Shown: piece after piece, positions 44,740-57,773 of the stretch
How positions within the stretch are numbered: the first letter of the stretch is position 1
Layout: every line of letters starts with the position of its first letter
Assembly (NCBI RefSeq): GCF_003589595.1
Contig: NW_020654422.1
Location: 6,816,338-6,880,337, forward strand
Direction: 5' to 3'
Source of the DNA: Hyposmocoma kahamanoa
Taxonomy: Eukaryota; Arthropoda; Insecta; Lepidoptera; Cosmopterigidae
DNA length: 64,000 bases
Made by a program: the position numbers and the translations under genes
The notes under the pieces: model-generated
Databases searched by the model: none
What the model saw: the letters and a program-made list of their open reading frames with translations, nothing else
Told to the model about the DNA's origin: nothing

Positions 44740-47470
44740 GATATTATTATGATAATGAACCCATTTTTTATTAAATAGGTACTTTTTTCAATTTACCCCA
44801 CGTACAGACTGGCATAATAAAGGAAAAAATATTTAGAACAAAGGTTTGTAACTCACAAAGAAAATGTTATCCCATGTCATAATATCTCATCGAGATCGCT
44901 TAAATTTACATTTTAACAGCTAGGTTCACAGCGTTACATCCGTTACACTGACGCTTTTATTTTTGCTTATACAGAAACCCGGATCCCATGTAATAGAAAC
45001 GTGTAGCAATATATTTGGTAATAACGAAATAATATGTTTTGCGAGATAGAATTCATATTTCATAAGCACTCGTACACATAAGATATAGCAGGGAAAGTAA
45101 TGTTTTTCCTTTATTTCATAGTAAAGATAAGGGGCTCGCTCGCCAATAGGCCGAGAGGCAGACGACGTAACTCAGTCCTCTAAATTCATTCCTTAATATT
45201 TGCGTCACACCATATTTCACGTCGGGTGCGAGTGAATTTTATATGCATGGAGACAACTGGATTTTATTCGGACATACGAAAGCAGTTTATTTTATTTGAA
45301 GCTACTCGTACATTACCATACTATGTGTTGCGATTTGGTAATAAATCTTGTGAGTAATAAATCAAATCGTTCAGCTCGTTTTAACAGTTTAGATAACGTT
45401 ACATAACTAATCGAAATGAATAAAATCAAGTTGCACATTGTACTAGTACCGAAAGTTTTATGTGTACTTACTTGGTAAAACAAATTAAATATTTCATAGA
45501 TGTATCAAATGAGAGGGGATAGAGACTTTAGACGCGAGCGCGGGCACCGCGGCCGTAAAGTGAACATATTAAATGCTATTACTAATTCAATAGTACGTTC
45601 CAACATCTGTAAGTGTTATGATGCCTATAAAAAGCTCATTTGCGCTCCGCTTTAATGATCACTCCCGACGCGCCATGGAGCCACAATATAGAGCAGTGGC
45701 TGGATTAAATTAAATATCATAATTTACCTTAATGTCGTAATTTGCTACACTCCTCTTATAACAAAAACATTCTTCTAAATCTGGCAAGATCGTATTAACA
45801 TAACCGCTTTGTTAAATAGAGTCAAGATAATTTGTGGACGAAGTTCGGCCTGTAATACCTCGCAAATTGCCGGATAAGACTGTGTGAGACAACTGTTAGT
45901 TTTAATTAAACTGCTGGTTGCGCTCGCGGGAAGTCCTCGGAATGAGAAAATTATTCTAATCTTATAAGCCTGTCGGTGTCCCGAGAACTTGGCTGAAATT
46001 AATATCATGCGGGTCGGCCCGCGACTCGCCGCCGGTTCGGTGCGACTTTGGCGACGACGGCAAGGGACCGTCCTACAACATAACACACGTAGTTAGCACG
46101 CGCGCATATGGATGGCGATAATTACTAGCTCTGCGCCACGGCTTGCAGCTACGAGTCGTAGCAACGACCACAAGTCGCGGCTACGTCTTAACTTAAGACG
46201 ATTTGTACTAAGTACATATTGGACATCAGTTTAATTTACTGAAAAGTATAAAGTTACCGCAAGAACAAGATAATCTCCAGTTTCAATTTGAGAAGCATCT
46301 TGGCGGAGCGTCTTGGGAAAAGTATTTCATTAGATATTGGAGGCAATCGTAGCGCGGACCGTAGCACCTGCAATGGGCGGCCGCTACGAGCCCTCAGTTC
46401 ATTTACACACCAAATATGTATAACTGCTAAAACTAGTTTTAAATGTGAAATCAACTAACAGGCAAACCTATGCATATACATTGGTTAAAACTGTTTTTAA
46501 GTGATGATGTCAGTATGTCCGAACTCCGTGAAAGTTCCGCTAATTACAAGTAGCAGGTGATTGTCTTCCAGCCACGCTATGCAGAATTATTGCTAGCGTA
46601 GTTTATTGAGTCGGACCGCTTGTCAAACTTTGGTAATTTAACTTCAAAACAGGTTCCTGTCGGTGTACCAAGCTGAACATTTGTTCGACCGCATGGAGGA
46701 TGTTACAATGACAATATCGTCTGTAGCGTTGACTTATAGAATCGCGATTAAATGATACATAGGTAATGCCTACGTGCGGGTTAGAAAAGCATAAAATTGA
46801 TTAAAAAAAACCTTTTTATTCTTCTCGTCATATTATTTGTCGTGTGAGGTCATCTATCTACCCACAGTCAACCGGTAGTATAGTAAAGTCTTTGTTGTGA
46901 CGCTCGGAGAGGAGAGTAAAAACGGCAACACGACCGAACCCTTTGTTATAAACCACCGAGTGTAAATTGATAATGCTACTATGTAAGCATTTGTTACTGT
47001 TTGTTACGGTATTTAAAGAAACTGCCAGAGCTTTTCATAAAACTAAAAGAATTACTAGGTCTACATTAAACGGCATTGAATGAAGGTTTTCTTTGCATCT
47101 ATAAATGGAATAAATAACTTTATCTCCAAGGCCGTAAAATGAAACATTGATCCGTATCAATAGACGAAAAAATTCAATCAAAATGGACGTGAATAACGGA
47201 AGGGGCAAGAGTAAAATTCGCAGTTACCTGTCTGGTTTAAATCATGTGAAACAATTAGAGCAAACAGAGGTGCGGTGGCATAAATCCGTTTTACGCAGGT
47301 CTGCACCGTTCGCTGAGACTAATTAGAACATAAATCTGTCTTTATATCTGCACATCTCCCTTTTTATGGCTATGTGGAACTCCTGTCGTATAGGCAGTTT
47401 TATTTATTTGGTATAATATAATAACTTATCAACAGAATTACTCGTAAATCCTAAGGAACTTTACTTAATT
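44740..47470. other. Long stretch, no gene recognised
   Basis: GC-richer blocks occur at 45520-45700, 45990-46200 and 46290-46400. A 103-codon minus-strand frame at 46086-45775 crosses one of them without a known domain. No repeat family from elsewhere in the window was seen. Confidence 0.35.
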
Positions 47471-47471
47471 A

Positions 47472-47795
47472 TTAATACAATGGTCGAACACTTAGAAAAA
47501 ATTCCTTCGATTCGGAATTGTTTCCTTATTGAAGAAATTTTTAAGCCACGGAACGAACCAGCGGACCTTACAAATTTTTCTATGTGGCAGATGTTTGTTT
47601 TGGTTTTTTAACGACGTTTTTGCCGTAGCGCTTACAGTACAGATGCTTTGGCATAGCGTCCGGCACGGTTGGCAAAAAGACGTTGGTTCGAATCCAGACG
47701 GATTGAGGGAAATTTTTCCTTCGATCTTTGTATTATAATTTAACAAACTAGTGGAGTAATTTCACAAAAAAATTATTGAAATATTATGGTGGTGA
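47472..47795. mobile_element. SINE-1 inverted pair
   Basis: The left part (47472-47630) is a minus-orientation SINE-1 (TACAATGGTCGAACACTTAG ... CGTTTTTGCCGTAGCGC) whose tRNA region is largely deleted. The right part (47645-47795) is plus orientation with GGCATAGCGTCCGGCACGG, B-box GTTGGTTCGAATCC, CGATCTTTGTATTAT and ACTAGTGGAGTAATTTCAC. The two face each other with almost no spacer. Confidence 0.75.
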
Positions 47796-48359
47796 CGCAT
47801 CCTGTCATTCAATAAACTTAAGAACTTTACTGAATTTGGAAATGACATAATGATTGTTTTACCTCTTCGAGTAGAACCTTGTTTATTATATTATTAGTTC
47901 TCCTCTGAAATACACACAATACAATACAACTACTGCCTGAGATAGTGTCCGTGATCACGCACAGACCGTGCATGTTGTTAGGCTTAGCTTACAAATATTA
48001 TCCTTACTGTCAACTTATACAAAACATTATTACGTTTGATACGATAGTAACATCTCAATTAATATATCTTTTGAACTTCAAGGCCACGTGCACAAGCTAA
48101 TTTACCCTTTTACTGTCCCATTATCTCTAGACTCGGAAATGTCTAACATCTAGACGTTATAGTGGTCAGGAGGGAGAGGCGTTACAGTGAACTTCAAAGC
48201 CTTTTCTCGACGGTCACATTAGCTGAGTGGATCCTTTTACATACACCACAGCCGCACAAATGACATCTACTTGGTACACAATAGTGTTGAATATTTAATG
48301 TTTTTGCTTTGTGGCCATTTCACTACCTATTACTAAGATTTTACTTCTAATTCAATTTA
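47796..48359. other. AT-rich stretch, nothing recognised
   Basis: No supported feature was found. Confidence 0.45.
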
Positions 48360-48479
48360 TTTGTTTATTTTTGTTACTCTATTTTATTTTTGTTTTATCT
48401 TTTTTTTAAATTTCTTACTGTGTATTTTTGTGTTGTGGCGTTTTGTAATAAATGAGTTTTTATTCTATTCTATTCTATT
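48360..48479 (+). repeat. LINE 3' tail with TTCTA repeats
   Basis: A T-rich segment leads to GTAATAAATGAG and a TATTCTATTCTATTCTATTG tail, a form seen at the 3' end of several insect LINEs. No coding part remains. Confidence 0.5.
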
Positions 48480-48552
48480 GCTGTTAAGTTTATAAACTTT
48501 ATTACCCAAAATAGTTGAAAATATTGATCTTAAAATATGTATCATTTATGTC

Positions 48553-48906
48553 TAGTAGCAGCAGAGCTCCTTGTGAAAGAGTTCGTCCAGGGAAGTACTG
48601 TCACCTGTCTTATTTTTACTGCCAATCAGTAATGTGAGCATTACTGCGCTTCGATTTTGAAAGGTAACAGCGCTGTTGAAATGCCAACACATGGGAGTTG
48701 TCAACTTATGTCTCAGGGTAATGGGCGCAATAATAGTGCCCCTCAGATCGTTGTGGTTTAAAGCACTAAGTGGCGTTGGTTACAACGTACAACTCAGTAA
48801 GTGGTAAGCGACACGCCTGTCCATAATAGTTATATTATGGACAGGCGTGTCGCTTACCAACAGGCGCACGACTTGTCCGTCCCATGACTTGGTATCATAA
48901 AAAAGT
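48553..48906 (+). repeat. Family A repeat copy with internal inverted duplication
   Basis: It begins TAGTAGCAGCAGAGCTCC and ends GACTTGGTATCATAAAAAAG. Near 48784 the copy is interrupted by an inverted piece of its own 3' region, which makes the perfect hairpin 48802-48859. Confidence 0.88.
48802..48859. repeat. Perfect 26-bp inverted repeat, 6-bp loop
   Basis: Arms 48802-48827 and 48834-48859 are exact inverted copies (TGGTAAGCGACACGCC...). The right arm is the normal family A sequence; the left arm is an inverted duplicate. Confidence 0.97.
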
Positions 48907-49189
48907 TAATGTTAAAAATGTATTCGTTGTGTACGCATTCGAATCGAAATGTACTAGTATAGATCAGTGGCGCGTACCGCCAACAGCTTACGTCGGAGTT
49001 GTTCGATTGCATCGAATACATCGAGTCAGTCAGGGCTTGTACTCGTAAATTATTTATATTTTCGAAAAAATAAGATTGAGCGCCATTTTAAATCTCGTGC
49101 TGTTGTATTAGTGCTTGGGGAGCATCGGTAAAACGCAGATGATGCGCATTAAAATAATACAAAGAGTTCTTAAGGTCATGACGTCGTAA

Positions 49190-49395
49190 CCTTTTTTTTA
49201 TACACAGGAAAATGCGTTACGCGATGGGCGATGACATAGCAGGGTTATGTGGGACCCTCCTCCGTTGATCCAGCCGGCGATACAAGCTCGCCCGATGGAT
49301 CCTCGGAGGCCTACCCACAACCTGTGATGCACCCCCGCCCACCGGTGCCGGCCCGTGGCATCCCATTAAGACTCGCCGCTCACACGACGTCATAA
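49190..49395. other. GC-rich block, probably a repeat fragment
   Basis: It contains GTGGGACCCTCCTCCGTTGA, GATGGATCCTCGGAGGCC and CACCGGTGCCGGCCCGTGGC. It has no usable frame. It looks like part of a GC-rich LINE UTR but is single-copy here. Confidence 0.3.
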
Positions 49396-51604
49396 TCTAT
49401 AAGATAACGTATAAATATTTTGTCACAGAAGGTCTTGGATGTTATTCTACACAGACACTCAACAAGCACCTAAGTAAATCTTTATAGAATAAACGGTATG
49501 TGAAACTGATATTTAAAATTGGTTTGTTCGTCTACTATTATGGTTTTCCAATATACAACCAATTCAATAAACGGCTCAACACTATCGTCTATGCTACTTA
49601 TCAATAATGGTACGTAAATTGAAACTCTCTGAGTGACTCCATAGTCTCACAAACGGTGACGTATGTGGAAAAGTTAATTACACTGCGATTTCTCAGGCAA
49701 ATTTTCTGTTAGGTACACACAATTTCACAAAAATAATTATAAAAATACACGTACGAAAGCATATAAAAACCCACAACCACGCACAACAGTTGTTTTATTT
49801 TTTCGTATATCGTTTTTATTCTTTTTTCCAAATTTAATTTTTCAGTTATTAAAGTGAAAATTGGTAAGTTTCTTTCTACTTGGACACTGAAGTACTTATT
49901 TATTAGGAGACGAGCGTTATAGCTGCAACACAGTCTTCTTAACTACTGTATGTATTATCGAACGTTTGTTTTAGTTTTTTTTTATTATTTAATCAAGCCT
50001 GTACGTAGCACTTCAATAATAAAAGCGTTTAATGTGATGTACGGTTTATATTCAACGCGCGTCCAGGCGGCCCTGCGTTATTGCACCACGGTACGATTTA
50101 TGGTCTCGCTTATTTTAAACATAAAGCTATTCTTTATAAAATATTGTCATCTGTCTTAAATATTTCGCTTTATATCTCCCTCCGGTGGCGTTAAGAATAT
50201 CATCTGGATAATCTGAATGAAAGAAAGATTCATTTTCTTGCGTAAAACCAAAGACGGCATTATTTATGTTACTGAAATGTGTATTTTCTTGTACATTGAT
50301 TTTTATCAGTATTGTTGATACATTGGAAATTGGAAAAGCCACAATATGACGTTATTATTGCTTACGGCAGCCTTCAGAATTATGTACGAGAATTCGACCC
50401 GACCAAGACAAAGTATCTTTTTGAGTTAGGTCGAGGAGTTTTTGCGACCAGCCGGGTGTGTTAGATACTTTATAGGACAGTAGTTAATCATTCGCCCATC
50501 GCTATATTTCAGGCTTTCCACTCATATGTTTATATTATTATTTTTGCTTTTACTTACACGTACACGTGCTGTGGTCCATGAAAATTACAAAAGCATTGAT
50601 TATCTATATCGATGGAGGTTTCAGGTGAAAATGTAATGAAATACATTTCAAGGCGCGGCTGTAATAGCTACCAATAATAATTAATGTTTTAATCCTACTT
50701 GCTTGTTTTGTTTATCACAGTTAGCGCCGCATCCAGGTGCGATCGTTCTCACGGAGCAATTAACGTCCACCCGTTGAAGGGTTACTCCTGAACCTCAAAA
50801 AGAGGCAAAAGAAAACAGCAATGTGTTCGTAACCTTTATTTTGTTGTTACAGATGTTTTCCCCGCCGAGTATGAAAATAGACGACCAACTCATTATGGCT
50901 GTACAACTTGCGACGGAGTTTCATACCCGAAAACTTTTAGTACACTAATAAACATTAACCCCGATGAAAGTGATGGGTGAGCCGTTGACCTGCTCCTTGT
51001 TGTGACTTCCAGACAGTGGTGGGTTCGAGTTACACTCTTTAATTTAACTTCATTTTCATTAATAGCGTCTATTGTGGGCGAGTGGCCATAAAATGATCTG
51101 GAATTATTCCCAGTGGGTGGAAAACTGAGAATTAACGCTGCGTGTCATGAATTTGTCTAGGAGCTCATGTAGCTACCGCGAAGTTTGCGCATGCAGTTGT
51201 GAAACTGGGCCATAACTTTATACGCAACATTAACTTGGGACGCAGTCGCGACAGAGGTTAACACGGAAATAAAATACTCGAAATAGATGGTAGGTAACTG
51301 CATATTTGCATTGTTACTTGTTTCAAAAAACAAATGTCGCGCACTTGGCATAATAAGGTCACATGTGCAAATTACAACTTGTCAGGAGAGAGATTAAAAT
51401 TATAAGAACGAAATTAGACACTTTTTACGCTTAAATAGGAAAGTTATAAAATGTCACATATACGTAATTTGTTCCACTTAGTTCGTTTTATTTTTAAAAG
51501 TATAAAATACAATAAAAGGGCCTTTGATGTATAATCATATGTGGGTTTGTTACATCAAAGGTACGAATATATATATAAATGACAATGACAACCATGAAAA
51601 ATTA
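49396..51604. other. Long stretch, no gene recognised
   Basis: GC-richer patches at 50720-50790 and 51040-51130 include GGAGCAATTAACG and GGTGGAAAACTGAG. No domain-bearing frame and no known repeat. Confidence 0.35.
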
Positions 51605-51878
51605 AGTAGCAGTATACCTCCTTGTGAAAGAGTTCGTCCAGGGAAGTACTGTCACCTTACCTATTTCTGCAACCAAGCAGTAAGGGTAAGGGTGCTGGTG
51701 AAATTACAGGCACATGGGACATGTCAACTTATGTCTTAAGGTGTCGGTCGTAGTGGCAGTGCCCATAAGATCTTTCCAATTTAAAGCTCTGAATGGCACT
51801 GCAACTGTTATGGATAGGCGTGTCGCTTACCAACAAGCGCACAGCTTATTTGTTCCGTCACTTAGTATTACAAAAAAT
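51605..51878 (+). repeat. Family A repeat copy
   Basis: It begins AGTAGCAGTATACCTCCTTG, lacks about 30 bp after CCAAGCAGTAAGGG and ends CACTTAGTATTACAAAAAAT. The frames at 51524-52008 run through it and are not genes. Confidence 0.88.
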
Positions 51879-53878
51879 CTACAAAGTGACAAAAATAGCG
51901 GTAGCCGATAATTGTATACGTAAAGAAAATGGTGTTAAGAATTTTAATGACGTTCCTATATATATGTATAGATACTCGAAGGAGATACCTAGCGCCTTTT
52001 CTCACTGAATGTTGTTAATATTAGTTCAGTTAATGATCATCGGTAATAATTGTTTTCCATGTCACTTCAAGTAGCTCTACTTTCGCGTTGGTACGACGTT
52101 GCATACACCCCGAAAACCGTCCAAAGCCTAGAGACAATCTACTAAATGTTACTCACGCTCCACATAAACTGTCGGAGTTCCAAACTAATGCTTGATCATA
52201 AACAAACTTCTCTTATTTATTGATCTAACTAAATTTATTTGATAGCACCTTATGCTAGTCAAATATAAAATCTGTACGTTTCGCATTCTACTCAATAACG
52301 AATAACTTTACCAATTTAGAGATTCGACAGGCAGCAAAGTTGACTATGAGGTGTACATACATAAAATTCATATGTAGGTTCATTAACGGTATCAGAACGA
52401 TCGTGTCTTAATGTTACCTTAATTTATTCAGGAGAGGCTCGGCAGCCGCTCGGTGTTAACAAGATACATTAACAAAATTAACGCTTCACTCGATCCTCTT
52501 TTGAGGCGCAATTCCCTGATTGGTGTACTGACATATGTAATAAAGTTATATCTAAATCTAGCGAGAAAGGGAATATAATTGTATTAAACATATATCATAC
52601 ACAATTAAGTCATTATAGGGAAATTTGTTCAGAGTAGTGAATATAACGTAACGAGCGGCATCCCGACGGGCTATCATTTAAACTAAGTGCCTATAATTCG
52701 CAAGAGTTTACCCTCTGCAGCCCTGGGGAATCCCGCACCACTGCTTTGAAATATTTCTGACATATTTAGATATACTACATGTTCAGTATAAACTGCAGCT
52801 AGATTTAACTTTATCCAGTCCACAGTTACTGAACTTGCGCAACATTTTGTTCTACGGACTTTACCAGTTTCAATGACTCTATTAGGGAAGATGAGTCTGG
52901 AAAGTTTTTAAAGCTCGAGTTTAATATTTTTAACAATCTAATTTACAGTTAAAAATTTACTAGGCTATAAACAGTGCTGCGTAAAATTGAGATACAATTT
53001 AGTGTTAAAGTGAGAATTAGTAGTGTGATCGACCGCAGGTACATGTATTTGTATTATAAAAGGGTGATGCGGGAGGGTGCGAGCCGGTGGGGCGTTTTAT
53101 TGGCGTCACTAATGAGTTGCTAATTCAATTTCACGGGCACAGGGCGCAGCAGGGTCAGCCCCCGGCCTCCACCGCAGCCTGCACGATACGACTATACTGC
53201 CGCGGGCTACCACCAATTCTATTCTACCACCAGTATCTAATATTCGACAGCCTCATAATAAATAACTACAGAAACTAACGAGACTTTCACTTACAACAGA
53301 AGGTGTACAAACTACACTAGAGATCTATAACGGAACATAGAAACATACTTAACATACCAGTGCCGTAAACATAAAGCGTAAACCGTGAAACAAAAATAAG
53401 TACACAGAAGAGAAGTTCTCGAATATTTACGACGGCCACAAAATATGGCAGCATACAATATGGAAAAATCCCATGAAAATTAGAGCAAGCAAATTACTCC
53501 TGTACTGTATATATAATATTTAGTCGACGACGAAATTGAAACTATCATTCTACTCACGGCCCATCACAAGTTCTGTTTGACCTGACTGCAAGTAATAAAG
53601 CTTACTCACAGCGCTGCCGTATATCTGATCGCTTCCATTAACCTAATGTGGCACATAAAACCTTTGTGTTTTTGGTTTATGACGACGCGGTCGCCGTTCC
53701 GTCCGAAGAAACTTCTAGCTTGGAGCAAATGAAGGAAACTTTGCTCCCCAAACGCACCATTTCTTTATTTGGAAAAATAACAGCTTTTTTGTTTAATAAC
53801 TTATGAGTATAACTAGTTGGTCGTACCTAATTCAAAAACTTTGGCAATAACATGTGAATTCACGTTGTTACAAATAGA
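51879..53878. other. Long stretch with GC-richer patches, no gene recognised
   Basis: Patches at 52430-52520 and 53060-53200 are GC-richer; the second includes TTTTATTGGCGTCACTAATG and GAGTTGCTAATTC, homeodomain-like sites. Regulatory function is speculative. Confidence 0.3.
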
Positions 53879-55019
53879 AGGGTAAGGTTGCGTTAGTCGC
53901 ACCACCGCCTAAGTCGTACTCCAGCGATATCTGGTCTCACAGGCGTGGGAAGTAATCTAGTAATATAAATTTGAACTATTAAGTTAAGCGAGTAAACAAA
54001 AACAAACTGGCGACCGGCCGATGTTCGTGTTGGTAAAAATATGAAAAAGTAAGTTTTTGCACTGTTTTCTTTAACATTTCTCATTCATTTGGAAGCTATT
54101 CCAAGGATCAATATGGTGGTAAACTAATTTTTTTTTGTTATTCGTCTATGTTTGACGTATTTTAGTATTTATTTAAGTACAAGCAAACGGCAGATCATTT
54201 TATGTTATAACAGTAATTTTGATTTGAAATTTTGAAAAAGTCGTTGCTTAATCGTACCCGTAGAAAATTCCTTAATCGTACCGGTACGACTTAGAAATTT
54301 ATGAAAATTATTTCTTAGATTTTTCAGCTAAATAATATATTTGCATACAACAAAACTAATTTTTGGTGCCTTTATTATATTATATGCCTTTATTTGATCA
54401 CCGAAGCATGTTAATTTTATTTCATTAGAATTTGTAAGTTCATTTCAGGAGAATTTTAAATTTATTTAATTAAAATTTATAATTTTATTTCAGAAATATT
54501 TACTTATAATTTAATTTTGTTACAATTTATAATTTTGTTTCAGAAGAAATTATAATTTTATTTCATTACAATTCATAATTCTATTTCTTAAGAGTTTAAA
54601 ATTTTTGTTTTCCGTGTTCCCTTATACTTGAGATTTTGGGATTGTTCTCTCCCTTCAAAAATATTAAGAATTATTTGATTTCAACCACCTTAGACCTTAG
54701 TACTTGTTTATAGATTTTAAATGTTATTAGGATCTCTTTCTATTAGTACTGTACTATACAGTTTATGATGTCCTGACTGAAGTGTTATTCTAAGCACGAC
54801 TTAAGTTATAGGTATATAGGTTATAGTTACAGGTGCCTAAATCGTACCAAAGGTGCTTTTTGAAAATCTTGTCAATACCTGACTCAATAAACATTTTTGC
54901 TATTATATATCATTAAAACACATTGATAGTAAAATAAATAAAGATTTTGTTTAATTTAAATAACCTTAAATATTACAGCGGTTTTTTTCTTGGGGGTACG
55001 ACTAACGCAACCTTACCCT
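53879..55019. mobile_element. 1.14-kb DNA transposon-like element with 21-bp TIRs
   Basis: The left end AGGGTAAGGTTGCGTTAGTC (from 53879) is repeated inverted at the right end (55019 back to 54996), followed on both sides by G and ACC, so the match covers 21 bases plus ACC. Inside, TCGTACC and its complement recur near 53912, 54254, 54284 and 54840, like subterminal binding repeats. A run of AT-rich near-tandem repeats lies at 54410-54600. No transposase frame is present and no target duplication is clear. Superfamily unknown. Confidence 0.75.
54410..54600. repeat. AT-rich minisatellite within the TIR element
   Basis: Imperfect units of about 25-40 bp contain AATTTATAATTTTATTTCAG variants, repeated about five times. 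Confidence 0.8.
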
Positions 55020-56037
55020 ATACGAATTTTTTCGCTAAACTAAAAACAGTGTAATTTTCGTTAAGCGCGAGGTTTATACACTAATACCTACAAATGGCCA
55101 CACGATTTGAGTCAACGTAAGTCAGTTCCTTTCGGTTCCTCTTGACAACGAAGTTGCTGGAAGAAATAACACAGTTTGAAGTTAGCGAATTCAATCGCTG
55201 GTAGTCGTGAACTTTATACAACTGTTTTATTTTTCAAAGTGCAGTACTTACGCGAATTTGTAGAAACACCAGTAGGAGTGTTGAGGCGTATTCCTTTTTA
55301 AGTAACAATAGTGTTCCATTGTACTTTAACTTTTTCTTGTGAGCTTTTGATTAAACCTCTCACAAGGAATAAATAAACTCCGACCGTCCGAAGGGCAAAG
55401 ATAACCAGATTGGAAGAAAGGTTATCATCCACGCTGAATGTTGTTGCTGAGTCCTTAAGTAAATTGCATCTGAAGGTCCTTTTAAAATAGACTATTCCCA
55501 GTGACATGTAGAAGAACAATATCTACTTCAAAAATAAAAACACAGTGTAGACAACTTTCACGTAAATTTTAGTTTAGCATAGCATAAATACAAAATAAAA
55601 CATTTAAATTCATACGCTATAGCATACACGGGCATTCTTTTCAAATACAAAGGCATCGTAATTCATATGTTTTGACGACAGCAGATAGCTAAGCAAACAA
55701 TTGTACGCTCTGGCGTCATGTGCCGGTGCCAAGAAATAATCTCTTACGTGACATTACCATATATCATGTACCAGGAGCTGCCAAAACTGCCTGCCAGGGA
55801 TCCAGTTAGCGCTAGAACAGTATTACTTAGCGAAGTTATTCCAGGCATTGGCACAAACTTGCCGTTTTTGGCTTGTAATGATTGCGGCGAACATCGTCAT
55901 TCACCTAAAAAAGCTATAAAATTTACAAAAGCTTTGCCATTATAACAATATGATTTTAATCGTAGAAGAACATTTGAATACGATTGCCAAAATTCACTTG
56001 AATATGACTTAGCGGTGAAATTACGTTTTATTATTAT
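55020..56037. other. Unassigned stretch
   Basis: A 75-codon plus frame at 55718-55945 (with CRCQE and CNDCGEH) has no recognised domain. No repeat match. Confidence 0.35.
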
Positions 56038-56215
56038 TATTAGTACAAAGATTGAACACTGAGAAAATTCCTTAAATAAGGCTGGATTCGAACCAGCGCC
56101 TTCATTATATCGTGCCAGCGCTCTCCCAACTGAACTACGGAACGACCAGCAGACCTTACGAATTTTTCTGTGCTTGTTGCAGATTTTTGTTTACAGTTTT
56201 TAACAACTTATTATT
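56038..56215 (-). mobile_element. SINE-1 copy
   Basis: The minus strand has GTTCCGTAGTTCAGTTGGGA (A box) and B-box GCTGGTTCGAATCC, then AATTTTCTCAGTGTTCAAT and CTTTGTACTAATAATAATA. It is the cleanest tRNA-like head of the family here. Confidence 0.85.
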
Positions 56216-56535
56216 TATAATTATTAATACAAAAATCGAACACTCAAACGGCCGGAATCGAACTGAAATCTTCTAGCATACTGTGCCAGACGCTATACCA
56301 ACTAAGGCACGGAACGAACCAGCGGCCCTCACGAATTTTTCTATGTGTTTGTTGTCGTGTCTCTGTATTTAGTTTTTCAACGACTTTTTAGCCGTAGCGC
56401 CATCTTTGAGAAATCTTAAGTGTTTCTTAAGTAAATCTTATTTATTTATTATATGACGAAAGTGTTTGATCTTTGTATTAATTATAACAAACTAGTGGAG
56501 TAATTTCACATAAAAGATAATTGAATATCAATTCA
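56216..56535. mobile_element. SINE-1 inverted pair
   Basis: A minus-orientation copy (56216-56425) has GTTCCGTGCCTTAGTTGGTA and a degenerate B box (AGTTCGATTCC), running to GGCGCTACGGCTAAAAAGTC. The plus-orientation 3' end follows at 56460-56535 (GTTTGATCTTTGTATTAATT, ACTAGTGGAGTAATTTCAC). Confidence 0.78.
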
Positions 56536-57770
56536 ATAAATATTTAAACTTATTATTTTATAAACATGAAAATGCGATAATTAAATTGTTTCCAATAAAG
56601 AAAATACAATATTATACCCTATTTTCAAAATCTATGGACATGTGCTGCAAACAGGAATTCAATAAAGGGTACAATTCAATACAGAATTACATCGTGTCGA
56701 AAATAATACAGAGTATTAAAAAAAATGAAATTTCATGGCGTAACTCTCCCTTACGGTACTGAACTACTTTCTCTGTAGAATCCGCATCCAATCTGGAAAA
56801 ACATTTTCTAAATGTCCACACGAGTAACCCAATCAACTGATTTTGTTTTTTTGTATTAAAAGTTGAAAAAGTTTTGTAGTTCGTGTATATAATGATTTTT
56901 AATTGAAACAGCAATAATTCAACAGAATGTTAAAAGTACCAAAAGACGGAGTTGATGCAAATTAATTTTACAAAAGCTGCTCATTATTCAAAGCTTCGCG
57001 TTCAAGGTTCAAGTTGCCTTAATGATGAGCGACCTATTCCGTACAATATAGCGAGGGAGTGTCTACTTTTTCTATTTACGAGTGAAGGCCTTTATTGACC
57101 CTTTATGTAAAGGTACGCCAGCGGGAATCATCGGATCAACAAGGATTAGTCGCTTGCAAATCTCTATTTAGTGGCGCGATCTCTGCCCGGCCGAACTGGG
57201 CCAATTAGAGCTTATCTAATCTGAGTACCGATGCCGATACCTAAAACGTGCCTCGTTAATTATGGTGTTGCGGTTTGTGCATTGGTAGAATATGGTTGTA
57301 TGTATGACGTTTTGCGAATGCCCGCGATCGCGATTTTCGCTATTGCTCTAGGTATTGCTAATCGCATTTCATTGTGAATTCTGTTTTACAATAGTTACAA
57401 CACACAGTATACTTAATCAAACGTACTTAAGTGTCTATACTACCTCATCTCGAATTCAAATTTCTCCCGTACTAATACGGTTCATTTTGCTTGGGTCGAG
57501 CGGCTTTTTTTCAGAATTTGTTTTTTACAAACGAAATTAAAGCCATTTGAAAAATGTATATCGTATACGTGTTCTATTTAGTTCAGTTGATATAAAAAAA
57601 ATGGTACACGTAAAGTACCCATTGAATACAGCGGTTTTCTTGTACAATTTCGAGGTAAGTTAGTGTTTTTTTTTCTATCGTGTTTTCACACCATATAGTA
57701 ATAAATGTATATCCTCAATTTTACAATTTATTTTCCCCCAAAGTGATTGATTCAACACTTTCACTGTTAT
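56536..57770. other. Unassigned stretch with possible regulatory block
   Basis: Apart from 57080-57250 (separate entry) nothing was recognised. Confidence 0.4.
57080..57250. promoter_or_regulatory. GC-richer block with homeodomain and GATA-like motifs
   Basis: It contains CCTTTATTGACC, AAGGATTAGTCG, GGGCCAATTAGAGC, GCTTATCTAATC and CGTTAATTATGG within 170 bp, and is not part of any repeat found here. A density of TAAT and TTATC sites like this is common in developmental enhancers, but AT-rich DNA gives such matches by chance. Confidence 0.25.
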
Positions 57771-57773
57771 GTT

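Noticed and set aside
54410..54600. CRISPR-like or satellite array
   Set aside because: Units are imperfect, variable in length and lack unique spacers.
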